This document shows positions 1 to 9,116 of a stretch of DNA of 64,000 nucleotides, one piece after another. The DNA lies in the NCBI GenBank assembly GCA_963734625.1, contig CAVTHW010000012.1, positions 245,022-309,021 of the forward strand, written 5' to 3'. The notes beneath the pieces are model-generated. The model saw only the letters and a list, made by a program, of their open reading frames with translations. It was not told the DNA's origin and did no database searches. Within the stretch, counting starts at the first letter, position 1, and each line of letters opens with the position of its first letter. Both the position numbers and the translations under genes were made by a program. The stretch comes from CAVTHW01 sp963734625 (GTDB lineage: Bacteria; Acidobacteriota; Terriglobia; Bryobacterales; Bryobacteraceae).

Positions 1-2
1 TT

Positions 3-621
3 GAGGGCCAGCGCGAAGCCGCCATACGCGAGCGCGAAGCCGGCCTGACCCTCATCCGGCCCCATTTCCGGAATGTCCCTACCGCCATCTCCATCGACTC
101 CGGCTACGCCGACGAACTCTGGGTGAAGGACGGCCGCATGGAAGATATTTCGGGTCCGGCCGTCGTCGTCAGCCTCGAGCAGAACCCGCAGACCGAAATC
201 AATATGGAGAACGTGGTCTGCCGGCGCGTTCCCGTCTTCGCGTCCCTGCGCGAGAGCGGGAAGAAGTTCCCCGGCCCGGCCGCGGTCTATGAAGTTCGGA
301 CGTTTTCCCACGGTCTGCATTTCGCCGGCATGCTGGCGAAGCCGGCGATCCAGGACCAGTTCGAGGCGGTTCCGCTGAACGCCCTGCCGGCGCCGGCCGC
401 TTCCGATCTTCCCGGCCTGCCGCCCGCCGGCACTTGGGTCAATATCCGTTCTCTGGGAGCCAGGGGCGACGGCTCGGCCGACGACACCGCGGTGTTCCGC
501 AAGGCGATCGCCGAGCATCGCGCCATCTACCTGCCCACCGGCAGGTATATCATCAGCGACACCCTGACCCTGAGGCCCGACACCGTCCTGATCGGCCTGC
601 ACCCCAGCACCACCCAAATCG
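3..621 (+). pseudogene. Pectate-lyase-fold (right-handed beta-helix) protein, both ends missing
   Basis: The frame is open from the window edge. It reads into a recognisable N-terminal rung of the pectate lyase superfamily: a G-A-R-G-D-G-S-A-D-D-T motif at about 460-490, then an L-P-T-G-R-Y-x-I turn at 530-550. This is the start of the beta-helix in GH55/polygalacturonase-like secreted proteins, which act on polysaccharides. The similarity stops at about 620, where the reading frame enters sequence antisense to another gene; the expected helix of several hundred residues is absent. The 5' end lies outside the window. I cannot tell the substrate. The fold assignment is from motif recognition; the truncation is seen directly. 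Confidence 0.6.
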
Positions 622-874
622 TGAGCGCCAGCTTATCTACCAGCGGCATCCTGATCAGATCGTCCACCGAGCGAAAATCCCCGGGCTCAGCGCCCGCCTC
701 GCGCATCCAGTCGCGATAGAAGGGCGCCCGCTCCCAGGCATGCCGCACCATCGCCCGAAGCCGCCGGGACTGCAATGCCCTCAATTCGTCCTCGGATCGA
801 AACGCAACCGTCTTTTCCCCGCGCGCCAGCCACGCCGTGAAAACAGTTCTGCCAATCCTGGATATCGAGGTCAC
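622..874 (-). pseudogene. N-terminal fragment of a PaaK/CapK-like adenylate-forming ligase
   Basis: The minus-strand frame starting at 874 encodes a typical N-terminus of phenylacetate-CoA ligase/CapK-like enzymes: a basic L-R-A-M-V-R-H-A-W segment, then A-P-F-Y-R-D-W, then a D-D-L-x-x-M-P-L-V-D-K motif. In this family these precede the AMP-binding domain. After the last motif, near 622, the frame becomes antisense to the beta-helix gene, so the catalytic domain is missing. The two truncated genes therefore meet tail to tail at one point. The family call is moderately secure; the substrate (aromatic acid or capsule precursor) cannot be judged from this fragment. Confidence 0.55.
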
Positions 875-1128
875 TGTAAATCAGGTTAGCTGCAATTCTC
901 CGAGCCGGGGTGATACCTCACATGCCCGCCGGTTGTAGCGTACGCGCCCACGCGTGCGGCATCGACGCCCTCGTCGATGCAGAGCGTGCGCTACCAGGCG
1001 GCTGCAGTCTGGTTCAGAGATGTATAATCGACCGTGGCCTCGAAGGATGAATGGAAGTCCTCGTGCTGACCGAAACCCTGGCATACCCCCGGGCCAGACC
1101 CGGTGTCCAGAAGAGGAGAATCACCCCA

Positions 1129-2365
1129 ATGAGAAACCCGGCTTTTCAACCCGAACCGGTCCGTTCGATGGAGCAGATCGGCATACCGCGGGCGTCTGGT
1201 CAGCGACCTGGTTCTGAAACGGGTCTTCCTGGAAGGCACGACGACCCTTAGCCGGCTGATCAGCGCGACCAAGCTCGACTACAACGTGGTCAACGAGCTC
1301 TTTGGCAGCATGCAGAAGGAGCAACTCGTCGAGACCAAGGGGGTCGTCGGCCACAACTATGAATTGACGCTGACGGGAAAAGGGTTGCAGGTGGCCGAGG
1401 AGGCTTACCGGAAGAGCCGCTATACCGGCCCCGCACCCGTCTCCCTCGAAGAGTATCGCCGGGTCGTCCGCGCACAAGCTTTCCGGCCTGAAGTAACGCT
1501 GGAGTCTCTGACCAGACACTTTTCGGATCTGGTCCTTACCGAAGACGTCGTTCGGAATCTCGGTGCGGCGCTCATGACCGGGGGGGCGATCTTCCTCTAC
1601 GGTCCGACCGGCAACGGCAAGACCAGCATAGCGGAACGGCTCCACCGTATCTTCTACGATTACGTCTACATTCCCTATGCGGTGGAGGTGTCGAGTGAGG
1701 TCTTGAGCATTTTCGACCCGGTCGTGCACCGGGCCGTCGACAGTCAACCGGAGAACATCGATCCGCGCTGGGTGCTCTGCCATCGTCCGTTTCTGTCGGT
1801 CGGTGGGGAGATGCGTGCGGACCTGCTCGAACCTCACGTTGACCAGAACAGGCACATAGTCCGCGCGCCTTTGCAGATGAAGGCCAACAACGGCATCCTG
1901 GTCATCGATGATTTTGGCCGGCAGCGGATCCACCCCCGTGAACTGCTGAATCGCTGGATCGTGCCGCTGGACCGGCACGTCGACTATCTCGCCTGGTTCG
2001 GCACCACCTTCGAGGTCCCGTTTGAGTTGATCGTGGTGTTCGCGACAAACCTGGACCTGACGAGCCTCGCCGAGGAGGCCTTCATCCGGCGGATCAAGAA
2101 CAAGATCAAGATCGACCAGATCGGCGAGAAGACATTCCTGGAGATCCTGCGGCGGGAGTGTGAGCGGCGCGGGATTGAATATCAGCCCGTGGTGGGAGAT
2201 CACGCAGTCCGCCAGTGTCTGCAACACTCCAAGGAGGGACTGCGGGCCTGTTTCCCCAGGGATCTTATGGATATTGTCTGGGGCATAGCTGCGTTCGAAC
2301 AGCAGCATCCGAAGTTCGATCTCGACGACGTGGATCGGGCCGTTAGCATTTACTTTGTGAAGTGA
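1129..2365 (+). CDS. AAA+ ATPase with N-terminal winged-helix segment (frameshift near 1189)
   Basis: The main frame has a Walker A motif G-P-T-G-N-G-K-T (about 1602-1625), a Walker B-like I-L-V-I-D-D-F-G (about 1894-1917), a sensor-type F-A-T-N segment, and a C-terminal helical lid. The first 70 or so residues look like a winged-helix/MarR-like module. This is a family of stand-alone ATPases I associate with Acidobacteria, Planctomycetes and Myxobacteria; its cellular role is unknown to me. The likely start is the ATG at 1129, preceded by an AGAGGAGA ribosome site. From there frame 1 reads M-R-N-P-A-F-Q through I-G-I-P and then continues as R-L-V-S-D-L-V-L-K in the next frame, so one extra base lies near 1188-1192. 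A TATAAT hexamer stands at 1023-1028 without a convincing -35. Confidence 0.75.
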
Positions 2366-2444
2366 CCCATGCTCTCTGGAGCAAGGACCCAGGGCAGGAG
2401 AAGCCCGAGTTCCGCTACCCCGGCTCTTCGAGCGGTGATTCGCC

Positions 2445-2510
2445 GGCCGTAGAGCAGGTCGCCAGACCTGCCATGTCGGCGGTCCCGCCGACAGAATCCG
2501 CCGGCGGCTA
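2445..2510. repeat. Cluster of short perfect hairpins (REP-like)
   Basis: Three consecutive perfect inverted repeats follow the ATPase gene: GCAGGTC/GACCTGC (2454-2460 and 2465-2471, 4-nt loop), TGTCGGCGG/CCGCCGACA (2474-2482 and 2485-2493), and the palindrome CCGCCGGCGG near 2498-2507. They could fold in RNA as a processive terminator or belong to an interspersed palindromic family. No poly-T run follows. Confidence 0.5.
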
Positions 2511-2594
2511 TGCCGCGCTGCGGCCTATGCCACTTCGCCAGTCCGAGAGTACTTGATGCGGGTGGGGGACCGGAACCTAAACAAAACAGAGCAC

Positions 2595-2882
2595 TCACTG
2601 GGGGTGGCTGACTACCAGCACAACCAGGTTCCACACCACCACCGCCGAGTAAAACAGGTTAATGCCCCAGAGCAGCTTCTCGCGAGACCGCCGCCAGCAA
2701 TAAAGACCGATGCCGACAGCCACCAACTTGGTCGCCACCAGCCCGCCGATCGGGGATCCCGCGAAGTGCATGATCAGCGTGACTAGCGGATTGGCTTCGG
2801 AGATTCGGTGCGTCAAGCTCGCCATCGTAGTCAGCAAGTCCAGCAATTGAAGGTAAACGAATTGGGCAAGTTGGTTCCGCAC
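2595..2882 (-). CDS. Small polytopic membrane protein, DUF5658-like
   Basis: A 95-residue protein starting with GTG at 2882, with GAGGAC just upstream as ribosome site. It begins R-N-Q-L-A-Q-F-V-Y-L-Q-L-L-D-L-L-T-T and has three hydrophobic stretches (about residues 5-20, 33-58 and 72-92). A conserved-looking N-P-L-V segment sits near residue 31, and a basic W-R-R-S-R-E-K loop near 63-69. The pattern of D-L-L-T-T in the first helix and E-A-N-P-L before the second is that of DUF5658-type small integral membrane proteins. Function is unknown. It stands alone, convergent with the ATPase gene. Confidence 0.7.
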   Translation of the reverse strand: MRNQLAQFVYLQLLDLLTTMASLTHRISEANPLVTLIMHFAGSPIGGLVATKLVAVGIGLYCWRRSREKLLWGINLFYSAVVVWNLVVLVVSHPQ

Positions 2883-3316
2883 ATCGTCCTCGTGTCAGCC
2901 TGGACATCCGTCCCGAGTTTCCAGTAATCGAGAATTGTACTACGGAAGCGACATTGAGGTTGATCCATGCCCCAACGATGGCCATTGAGGTATGAGCAGC
3001 CCGCTGATGTCGGCCGTGAGGCCAAGGAGGGAATTGTGGTCCAGGTAGGAACTTGGTGCTGGGCGGAAAAGGCCACTGGAGGGCACAATGCGCGAGAGGC
3101 GGGCTACCTCCGGCGGGCACTGTAGCGGGGGAAACCGGAGGCTTGACCGGACTCCTTCCGACGTTCCCCAGGGCTGGCTTTCGGGCTGTAGCGGGCCGGG
3201 CAGGCTGGAGGGGGTCTCTCAGGACGGCGAGGATCAGAAAGACGGCCCCAACCGGCCAGTCCGCACCAGGCGCGGTGTAACAGCTGTCCGGTATTATTGT
3301 TTGAGAACCACAACGG
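2883..3316. other. Intergenic stretch without a supported gene
   Basis: About 430 bases between two divergently transcribed genes. Several short frames exist on both strands but none shows recognisable protein or a credible start. No clear promoter consensus was found; regulatory sites for both flanking genes probably lie here. Confidence 0.5.
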
Positions 3317-5362
3317 ATGCCCGCCGAACTGGCCTCATCAACGAAATCCACCGCAGTTGAAGTCGCACCCTTCGCGGTCACCATCTTCGCCAGTTCCAGC
3401 CTCCTGTTTCTCATCCAGCCAATCTTGGCCAAACAGATGCTCCCTTGGTTTGGAGGAGGAGCGTCCGTATGGTCCACCTGTCTGGTCTTTTACCAAACAG
3501 TCTTACTGTTTGGATACCTCTATGCGCATGGCTCGGTCCGCTGGTTGAGTTACCGGCTACAGGCCTCTCTTCATCTGGTGCTGCTGGCGGTCGGCGTGAT
3601 CGTGATCTTCCTTCCGCAGTCATCCCAGGTGCGACCCGCCTCGGTCAGCGATCCCGTTTACGAATCCCTGCGCCTGCTCGCGCGCGGTATCGGCCTGCCG
3701 TACCTTCTGCTCTCCTCGACGACGCCTCTGCTCCAGGCCTGGTATGCCGGCTCCGCCCGTGCGGCTCTGCCATACCGGCTTTTTGCGCTCTCCAACCTGG
3801 CCTCTCTTCTGGCGCTCATGGGGTACCCTTTTGCGGTTGAGCCCCTTACCGGTCTGGGGACCCAACTGCATGCGTGGCGCGCGATGTACATCGCGTTTAC
3901 CCTCCTCTGCGGCGTGGTCGCGGTCCGCGTACTCGCGAAGCGCGCTGAGATCACTGCCGGTTCAGATGCGCAACCGGAAGGCTTCCGCTGGCAGTGGAGC
4001 CGAAGTCTGGCGTGGATCACGCTGGCCGCGTGTTCTTCCGCGTTGCTGCTGTCGGTCACGAATGGCCTTTCGCACAACATCGCGCCAGTGCCGCTCTTAT
4101 GGATCGCCCCCCTCGCACTCTATCTGATCAGTTTCGTCCTCTGCTTTAACCGCGATAGCATGTTCAAGCCAGCGGTCTACCGGCTGCTGGTTCCGGCTGC
4201 TTTGATGGGGCTGACTTGGACGAATGCCAAACCCGGAGTCAACGTGTTGGCCGCGACGGCGCTGTGCCTGGGCTGCCTGTTCGTTCTCTGCATGTTCTGT
4301 CATGCGCAACTTTCCGCGTTGAAGCCGGAGGTTCGAAACCTGACCTCGTTCTACCTTTGCGTGTCCGCGGGCGGGGCCATAGGGGGGATCTTCGTCGGAC
4401 TGCTGGCACCCGCGATGTTCTCCGGTGTTTTCGAACTGCAAATAGCTGTGTCGGCATGTCTCGTTCTGAGCCTGCGATACCTTTTTGATTATCGTTCCCG
4501 GGTGTTCCTGTTGGTCTGCTTCGTAATTGCTATGGCCGGGCTGCGCTCAGCCGAGGTCATTTCGGAGGGAGGGGAGACCATCTTCAAAGGGCGAAATTTC
4601 TACGGCGCTCTGGCAGTCCGTGAGGCTGCCACTTCCGCCCTGGGCGGTGGTACGGAGCGCGCCTTGCTCAATGGACGGATACTGCACGGAGGCCAAGTAC
4701 TGTCCGACGCGGCGCGCCGGGAGCCCACCTACTACTACGGGCGGGAATCGGGCGCCGGCATCGCTCTCCAGAGGCCGCTGCCGGCTCACCGCGTCGGCAT
4801 CATCGGACTGGGGGTGGGAACGGTGGCCTGCTACGGGAGATCGGGAGACTACTACCGCTTTTACGAGATCAACCCGCTCGTCGCCCAACTGGCACGCTCC
4901 CAGTTCACTTATCTCCGGGACTCGAGGGCGGAGGTGAATGTGGTCCTCGGCGACGGCAGGTTGTCTCTGGAACAAGAGCCAGGTCAGCACTTCGACACTC
5001 TCATCCTGGATGCCTTTTCTGGAGACTCGATTCCGGTCCACCTGCTAACCCAAGAGGCGTTCCGTGGATACGACCGCCATCTGGACAGCAACGGCGTAAT
5101 CGCTGTGCATATCACCAGCAGCTACGTGGACCTGCGCTCAGTCGTGGCGGCCTTGGCAGCGGCCTCCGGCAAGTCCGCACTGCTGGTTGAAACCTCCGCA
5201 AGCGCCGAACGCAAGCTATCACAGGCCGCTTGGATTCTGGTGAGCAGGAACCGGGAGTTCTTGCAAGAGGTTGCCAGAAGGCACGGTGCCGCATTCCTCG
5301 AGTCGGCGGGCCGGCGTCCGTGGACGGACCAGTACAGCAACGTGCTGAGTATCCTCCGATAG
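3317..5362 (+). CDS. Fused MFS-like/spermidine-synthase-like membrane protein
   Basis: 681 residues. Residues 1 to about 410 form some ten to twelve hydrophobic helices; the first contains F-L-I-Q-P-I-L-A-K-Q-M-L-P-W-F-G-G, a hallmark of the fused MFS/spermidine synthase family. The soluble C-terminal part (about 440-670) has a class I methyltransferase/aminopropyltransferase fold. It shows the nucleotide motif V-G-I-I-G-L-G-V-G-T near residue 493, an acidic Y-E-I-N-P strand end, G-D-G-R, and L-I-L-D-A-F-S-G-D-S-I-P-V-H-L-L-T. The start at 3317 is the first ATG in frame, giving a short polar N-terminus before the first helix. Such fusions are common in Acidobacteria and Proteobacteria. Whether they make polyamines is not established, so the reaction is left open. 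The gene stands alone. Confidence 0.85.
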   Translation: MPAELASSTKSTAVEVAPFAVTIFASSSLLFLIQPILAKQMLPWFGGGASVWSTCLVFYQTVLLFGYLYAHGSVRWLSYRLQASLHLVLLAVGVIVIFLPQSSQVRPASVSDPVYESLRLLARGIGLPYLLLSSTTPLLQAWYAGSARAALPYRLFALSNLASLLALMGYPFAVEPLTGLGTQLHAWRAMYIAFTLLCGVVAVRVLAKRAEITAGSDAQPEGFRWQWSRSLAWITLAACSSALLLSVTNGLSHNIAPVPLLWIAPLALYLISFVLCFNRDSMFKPAVYRLLVPAALMGLTWTNAKPGVNVLAATALCLGCLFVLCMFCHAQLSALKPEVRNLTSFYLCVSAGGAIGGIFVGLLAPAMFSGVFELQIAVSACLVLSLRYLFDYRSRVFLLVCFVIAMAGLRSAEVISEGGETIFKGRNFYGALAVREAATSALGGGTERALLNGRILHGGQVLSDAARREPTYYYGRESGAGIALQRPLPAHRVGIIGLGVGTVACYGRSGDYYRFYEINPLVAQLARSQFTYLRDSRAEVNVVLGDGRLSLEQEPGQHFDTLILDAFSGDSIPVHLLTQEAFRGYDRHLDSNGVIAVHITSSYVDLRSVVAALAAASGKSALLVETSASAERKLSQAAWILVSRNREFLQEVARRHGAAFLESAGRRPWTDQYSNVLSILR

Positions 5363-5575
5363 AGGTGCATGCCCGCTCAAGGCAGTCGCCACAGTTTCGG
5401 TAGCATTCTATGATCCACTGTTCCGCCGTCCCTCGCTTGATGTAGAATTGCACTGCCAAATGAAAGGGACGGCTCCAACGTAGACGGTTGGATGTATAAT
5501 TGATGGCGGACTGGAGGCAAAAGGGGAACTCCGGCTAGAACGCTCTGTGAAGGAGAGTACTAGTCGTTCTCTACT

Positions 5576-6421
5576 GTGGTTGCAGAAGGTGGGGCGGTCT
5601 TGGCAAGCGGTTTGGCTTCTGCCATCTCCCTGATTTCAGCTTATATGCCCTTCGAGAAACGTAAAGGAAACCCGGACATCGTATTTGGGCTGCTCGTTGG
5701 CATTGCGGTTGGCGTGCTGTTAACGAATCTGATCGGCCCGACGCTGAATTCAGCGGCAACCATAATTACCGGCGTAACGGGCTCTCAAGAAGCGTCCCTT
5801 GAGCAGCTAAATGACGCCAAAGTCGAGCAAGCGAAACAGCAAAGCGCCGACTTCATCAATAACGAAATGGCCTCCGTAAAGCCATTCAAGGACCGCATGG
5901 AGTTACTCGGCGCGGCCCTGAAATTCGCTCCGCCGAAGGGCATCTATTGCGAGTTCGGCGTCGGTTCCGGGCGAACGATCAACCACATAGCCTCCATAGC
6001 GACATCTCAAAAGATCCACGGGTTCGATTCCTTCGAGGGCCTCCCGGAAAACTGGCGCGAGGACTACGGAAAGGGCGCGTTCAGCACCGGGGGTACGCTT
6101 CCAAAGGTCAATGCGAACGTGGTCTTATACAAGGGGTGGTTCGATAAAAGCATTCCGCCCTTCCGCGATAAGTTCCCCGAGCCGATGGCATTCATGCACA
6201 TGGACGCGGATCTGTACTCTTCTACGAAGACGGTCTTCGATTTACTCGGAGATCGGATCGTCCCTGGAACGGTCTTGGTCTTCGATGAGTTCTTCAACTA
6301 TCCTGGCTGGCAGCACGGAGAATTTCAGGCTTTCAGGGAGCTAGTGGAGACGCGGAAGTTCACCTTCGAATATTTGGGCTATTCGCATGGCAATGCAAGC
6401 ATGAGGCCATCTCGCAGTTAA
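5576..6421 (+). CDS. Membrane-anchored TylF/MycF-like class I methyltransferase
   Basis: 281 residues from a GTG start at 5576; a stop codon at 5561 excludes longer versions in this frame. The N-terminus has two hydrophobic segments (about residues 6-22 and 35-62) and a short polar linker. Then comes a methyltransferase domain with the SAM motif Y-C-E-F-G-V-G-S-G-R-T-I (about 123-134), the E/D-rich H-G-F-D-S-F-E-G-L-P, and the metal-binding pair H-M-D-A-D-L-Y-S-S and V-F-D-E-F-F-N-Y-P-G. These are typical of TylF/MycF-type O-methyltransferases or sugar-modifying relatives. Family members are usually soluble, so the anchor is unusual. A perfect TATAAT lies at 5495-5500 in the 210-bp upstream gap, with no clear -35. 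No cluster partners are adjacent, so the substrate is unknown. Confidence 0.8.
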   Translation: MVAEGGAVLASGLASAISLISAYMPFEKRKGNPDIVFGLLVGIAVGVLLTNLIGPTLNSAATIITGVTGSQEASLEQLNDAKVEQAKQQSADFINNEMASVKPFKDRMELLGAALKFAPPKGIYCEFGVGSGRTINHIASIATSQKIHGFDSFEGLPENWREDYGKGAFSTGGTLPKVNANVVLYKGWFDKSIPPFRDKFPEPMAFMHMDADLYSSTKTVFDLLGDRIVPGTVLVFDEFFNYPGWQHGEFQAFRELVETRKFTFEYLGYSHGNASMRPSRS

Positions 6422-6774
6422 CGCTCAAGCGGAACTACAAGCCTACCAAACCGCGCTGCCGCAGGCTCACGCCAGTCGCTGGGCGACTACAGCAAGAGCA
6501 ATTCTACAGATTGGTCTCGGTTGCCGATTGGCGGCTCGAACGGCACTCGCGCAACCTGGAACCCGAGGGCTGCCCGGATATTTCGCATCGGAGTGGAAAA
6601 AGGCGTTACTAGGCAAGTACCGGACCGTCGAAGTCCCCATCTCCCTCACTTTCCGGTATACCCACATATCCGGATTTTGACGACACGAGGCGAATCACCA
6701 ATGGTTTTGCCATTCGGGGTCGCGGCGACGAGGCCGGGTACGCCATCGCGGTCGACGCTGCAAGGCAAGCTTAC
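6422..6774. other. Intergenic stretch, nothing recognised
   Basis: About 350 bases between two convergent genes. No credible coding frame, hairpin terminator with T-run, or repeat was recognised. Confidence 0.4.
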
Positions 6775-8351
6775 TCAACAGGCTCGACCACATCCGGTGA
6801 TTCTCCGGCGCTCAACCCCCTTCGACTCACTGGACCCTTTGAAATAAAGGACTCGAAAATCGGAGCGGGTCCGGAGGATAGTCGTCAGCGGCGCGTCGCG
6901 CTCGAATAGAACCGTTTCTTGCGCGCATGAGTTCCTGATCTTGCGACCAGTCCTCTGCGCCTCGCATCGTCTTGGCGGACCGCAGCAGTCGGCTATCGCC
7001 GTAAAGGTTGGCGCGGCCGTCAATGGACACAGTCCATCTCCGGCAGACGCCATAACAGGTAACCGCCCCAATTATAGGAATTGTAGATAGGGCGGGGAAG
7101 GTGATGGGTCTCGACAAAATCGCAGGCCTGCGCGGGATAGAGTTCGGAAATGCGTTTTTGAACCAAGGTATTGGACGCGCCCACGCCAAAAATCACAAAC
7201 ACGGAAGCGAACGCCAACGCAGCTGTCCAACCCTTCCAACTAAGCGTCCGCCGCCCTACGTCCGGTTGCAACCAACGTGCGAGTATGATCGATGCGACGA
7301 TCACAGTAAACCAAACGTCGCGCGCCGATCGAAAGCCGCACCACGACGCGGCGATCATTAGCGCCAGAAGCAGTAGAGGCTTGCGACGGGCGCTTCCAAG
7401 AGCGAACCATGCGAGGCATGCCAACCCAAGCGCAAACCAATCCGACATACTCCGAAATGCCGGCGCTTGCATTTCCTGGATGAGATCGAGAGGCGCTCGC
7501 TGAATCGTATACTGATAAGCCACGATATAGAGCCGCCACCCATAGGGATTTGCGAGTGTGGCGAGCGATGCTGCCCCAAAGAGAGCCCAAAGCCACGCCG
7601 CGGAGAGCTTTCCTTGCGTCCCCCGAACCGGAAACACTTCAGCGCCTGACACGACAACGGACTCGTGCAGCGCGAAAAGTCCGATCAAGGCCAAACCGTA
7701 GACGAACTGAATGTGGATATTGGCCCAGAGGATCATCAGCGGAACGATGGGATATAGCCATTTCCGCTTGGAACTCTCACAGGCCTGCAGTAACAGCCAG
7801 AATTCGACGCTGAAGAAGAGGATCGTAAACAGCCAGGGGCGCGGGGCGGACAGCGGTACCATGGCAACGTAAGCAGCCGTGGCCAGGCCCACGGCGCGCA
7901 ACATGTACGTATACCTTGCCAGTAGCGCCGTCATGGCAGCCATACTGAGAACGGTGAGACCGGCGGTCATTAACAAGATGCCGCGATACGCCATAGAGCC
8001 GAAGAGCTTCGCCGTTAACAGATCGAATAGCCAGGTGTATACGATCCAGGGCTTGCCCATCGTCGAAGACGAAAAGATATCAGCGTTCGGAACAAAACCG
8101 TGTTGAAAGATCCAGTCTCCGGTGCGGATGTGCCACCAGATATCGACATCAGGCGCGAGTCCGGCGTGGCGCATAGATGTAACCGCGATCGTTCCCAGTG
8201 CGACAACCAGGAAGAGGAAGTCGAGCCTTTGGCGAAGCGTCTCACTCGCCTGCTGCGAGCCGGTCAGGGTGTTTTTCTGAGTGGGCAGCGGTTCACGCCG
8301 CTCGCTGGCCGCCGGGGAAGTGTTGCTATCGTTGGAGTCTGTAAAGGTCAT
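6775..8351 (-). CDS. Polytopic membrane protein of unknown function (two frameshifts near its 3' end)
   Basis: The main frame encodes 443 residues: a polar N-terminus rich in S/T, then about ten hydrophobic helices. Its signature stretch is D-I-W-W-H-I-R-T-G-D-W-I, followed by a G-K-P-W motif and W-L-F-D-L-L. This resembles a GT-C-like or dolichyl-mannosyltransferase-like family that is frequent in Acidobacteria and Planctomycetes but uncharacterised. Near 7028 the frame ends prematurely. The next frame continues with S-I-D-G-R-A-N-L-Y-G-D-S-R-L-L (about 7010-6930), and a third with L-F-E-R-D-A-P-L-T-T-I-L-R-T to about 6842. These are the soluble C-terminal parts expected after W-G-G-Y-L-L-W-R-L-P-E. 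Two single-base errors or mutations therefore split it. The true stop lies at or shortly before 6775. Confidence 0.65.
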
Positions 8352-8402
8352 ACGTTCGTATCCGCCCCTCTCGAAAATCCTTTCTCGGACAAACCGGGAA
8401 CG

Positions 8403-8697
8403 GTAACAAAGCGACTCCGGCCAAGCCCCAGTGCTGGTGAACCAGGGCCAGAATCACGTCAGAAAGCCACTCCCAGGCGAACCAGGGGGCGCCGGGCCTG
8501 GAGAATGAGAACAGGTCAACCTTGGGGACCGAATGGTTTTGGAGGATCCAGTCTCCGGTGCGGATGTGCCAGCCCGTGTCCGCATCGAACAGCAGAGCCA
8601 ACCGGCCTTGTCTGAAATAGAACAGTTGGCCGACCAGCGCGGCCAGGACAACATCCCCGAGCGTGGGACGTAGCCGGCGCCGCAAGAACTCGATCAC
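8403..8697 (-). pseudogene. Truncated tandem paralogue of the downstream membrane protein
   Basis: The minus frame from 8697 gives about 95 residues with G-W-H-I-R-T-G-D-W-I-L and a W-E-W-L-S-D-V-I-L-A-L segment. These align with the N-terminal signature of the gene that follows it. After A-G-V-A-L-L (about 8403) homology stops and an unrelated tail is read. The copy therefore lacks all later transmembrane segments. It lies immediately upstream of, and in the same direction as, the longer gene, as if a tandem pair had lost the middle of its first member. Confidence 0.6.
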
Positions 8698-8738
8698 ACT
8701 CTACCCTTTGCCATACCTTCCGGAAAGCCCGCGCCTTA

Positions 8739-8868
8739 GAGGCTGCTGAAAAAGCCCTTCTGGACGTTCGAAGAGGACAAGCTGAAGTTCGCCCAACACT
8801 GTCCATCAACGACATACGGCCCCTCGTGGGGTAAGCTTCAGCTTGCCAAGGGGCTTCTTCAGCAGTCT
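8739..8868. repeat. MITE-like imperfect inverted repeat, about 130 bp
   Basis: The two ends are near-perfect inverted copies: AGGCTGCTGAAAAAGCCCTT at the left and, on the other strand, AGACTGCTGAAGAAGCCCCT at the right. A second inner pair, ACAAGCTGAAG near 8777 and CTTCAGCTTG near 8837-8846, continues the symmetry, with about 14 extra bases in the left arm. The ends resemble terminal repeats of insertion sequences that end in GGCTGCTGAAAAA. No transposase is inside, so it is non-autonomous if mobile. Confidence 0.6.
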
Positions 8869-8933
8869 GTAGGCTTGCAATCGACGAGCCAAAGTCTCAG
8901 GAGAGGCTTGCGGCCCAAACCTCAGCGGAGGTC

Positions 8934-8954
8934 TGTGTACGCCGGTATACAGCG
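8934..8954. promoter_or_regulatory. Candidate upstream activator site for the flp promoter
   Basis: A near-palindromic site centred on GTAC/GTATAC half-sites that fits TGTRTACSCMGGTAKACAG followed by CG. The same 21-bp pattern (17 identities) recurs at 19914-19934 before the cpaB promoter. It lies about 100 bp upstream of the -24 element, the usual distance for an NtrC-type enhancer. Confidence 0.45.
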
Positions 8955-9045
8955 CGAAGCGAGATCGTTTACGGCGGAGCACAGCAGCGTGGTGGAAACA
9001 GGCCCGTGCCGTGGGACGGCGTTGATTCGGCGCGAGTTCATCGGT

Positions 9046-9061
9046 TGGCTCTCAAATTGCC
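9046..9061 (+). promoter_or_regulatory. Sigma-54 promoter (-24/-12) of the flp pilin gene
   Basis: TGGCTCTCAAATTGCC matches the sigma-54 consensus TGGC-N7-TTGC, with GG at 9047-9048 and GC at 9059-9060 separated by exactly 10 bases. Predicted transcription start is near 9072, about 45 bases before the flp ATG. A sigma-54 activator gene ends the same locus (22864-24231). Confidence 0.65.
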
Positions 9062-9116
9062 CATGAGTTGGCGTGCTCCGGGAAGGGAGCTCAAATTCGC
9101 AAGAGGAGAAACACAC

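Noticed and set aside
1023..1028. TATAAT as promoter of the AAA+ ATPase gene
   Set aside because: The hexamer is perfect but no -35-like sequence lies at the correct distance; left as a remark only.
1121..2308. 395-codon minus-strand open frame opposite the AAA+ ATPase
   Set aside because: It is antisense to a clear ATPase gene, has no family signature and arises from high GC content.
2659..3477. 272-codon minus-strand frame covering the small membrane protein and the intergenic region
   Set aside because: No recognisable domain; it overlaps the real 2595-2882 gene in another frame and the start of the spermidine-synthase-like gene.
9006..9116. Upstream extension of the flp frame to 9006
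   Set aside because: The strong AAGAGGAGA site and the typical short pilin leader select ATG 9117; the extension would cover the sigma-54 promoter.
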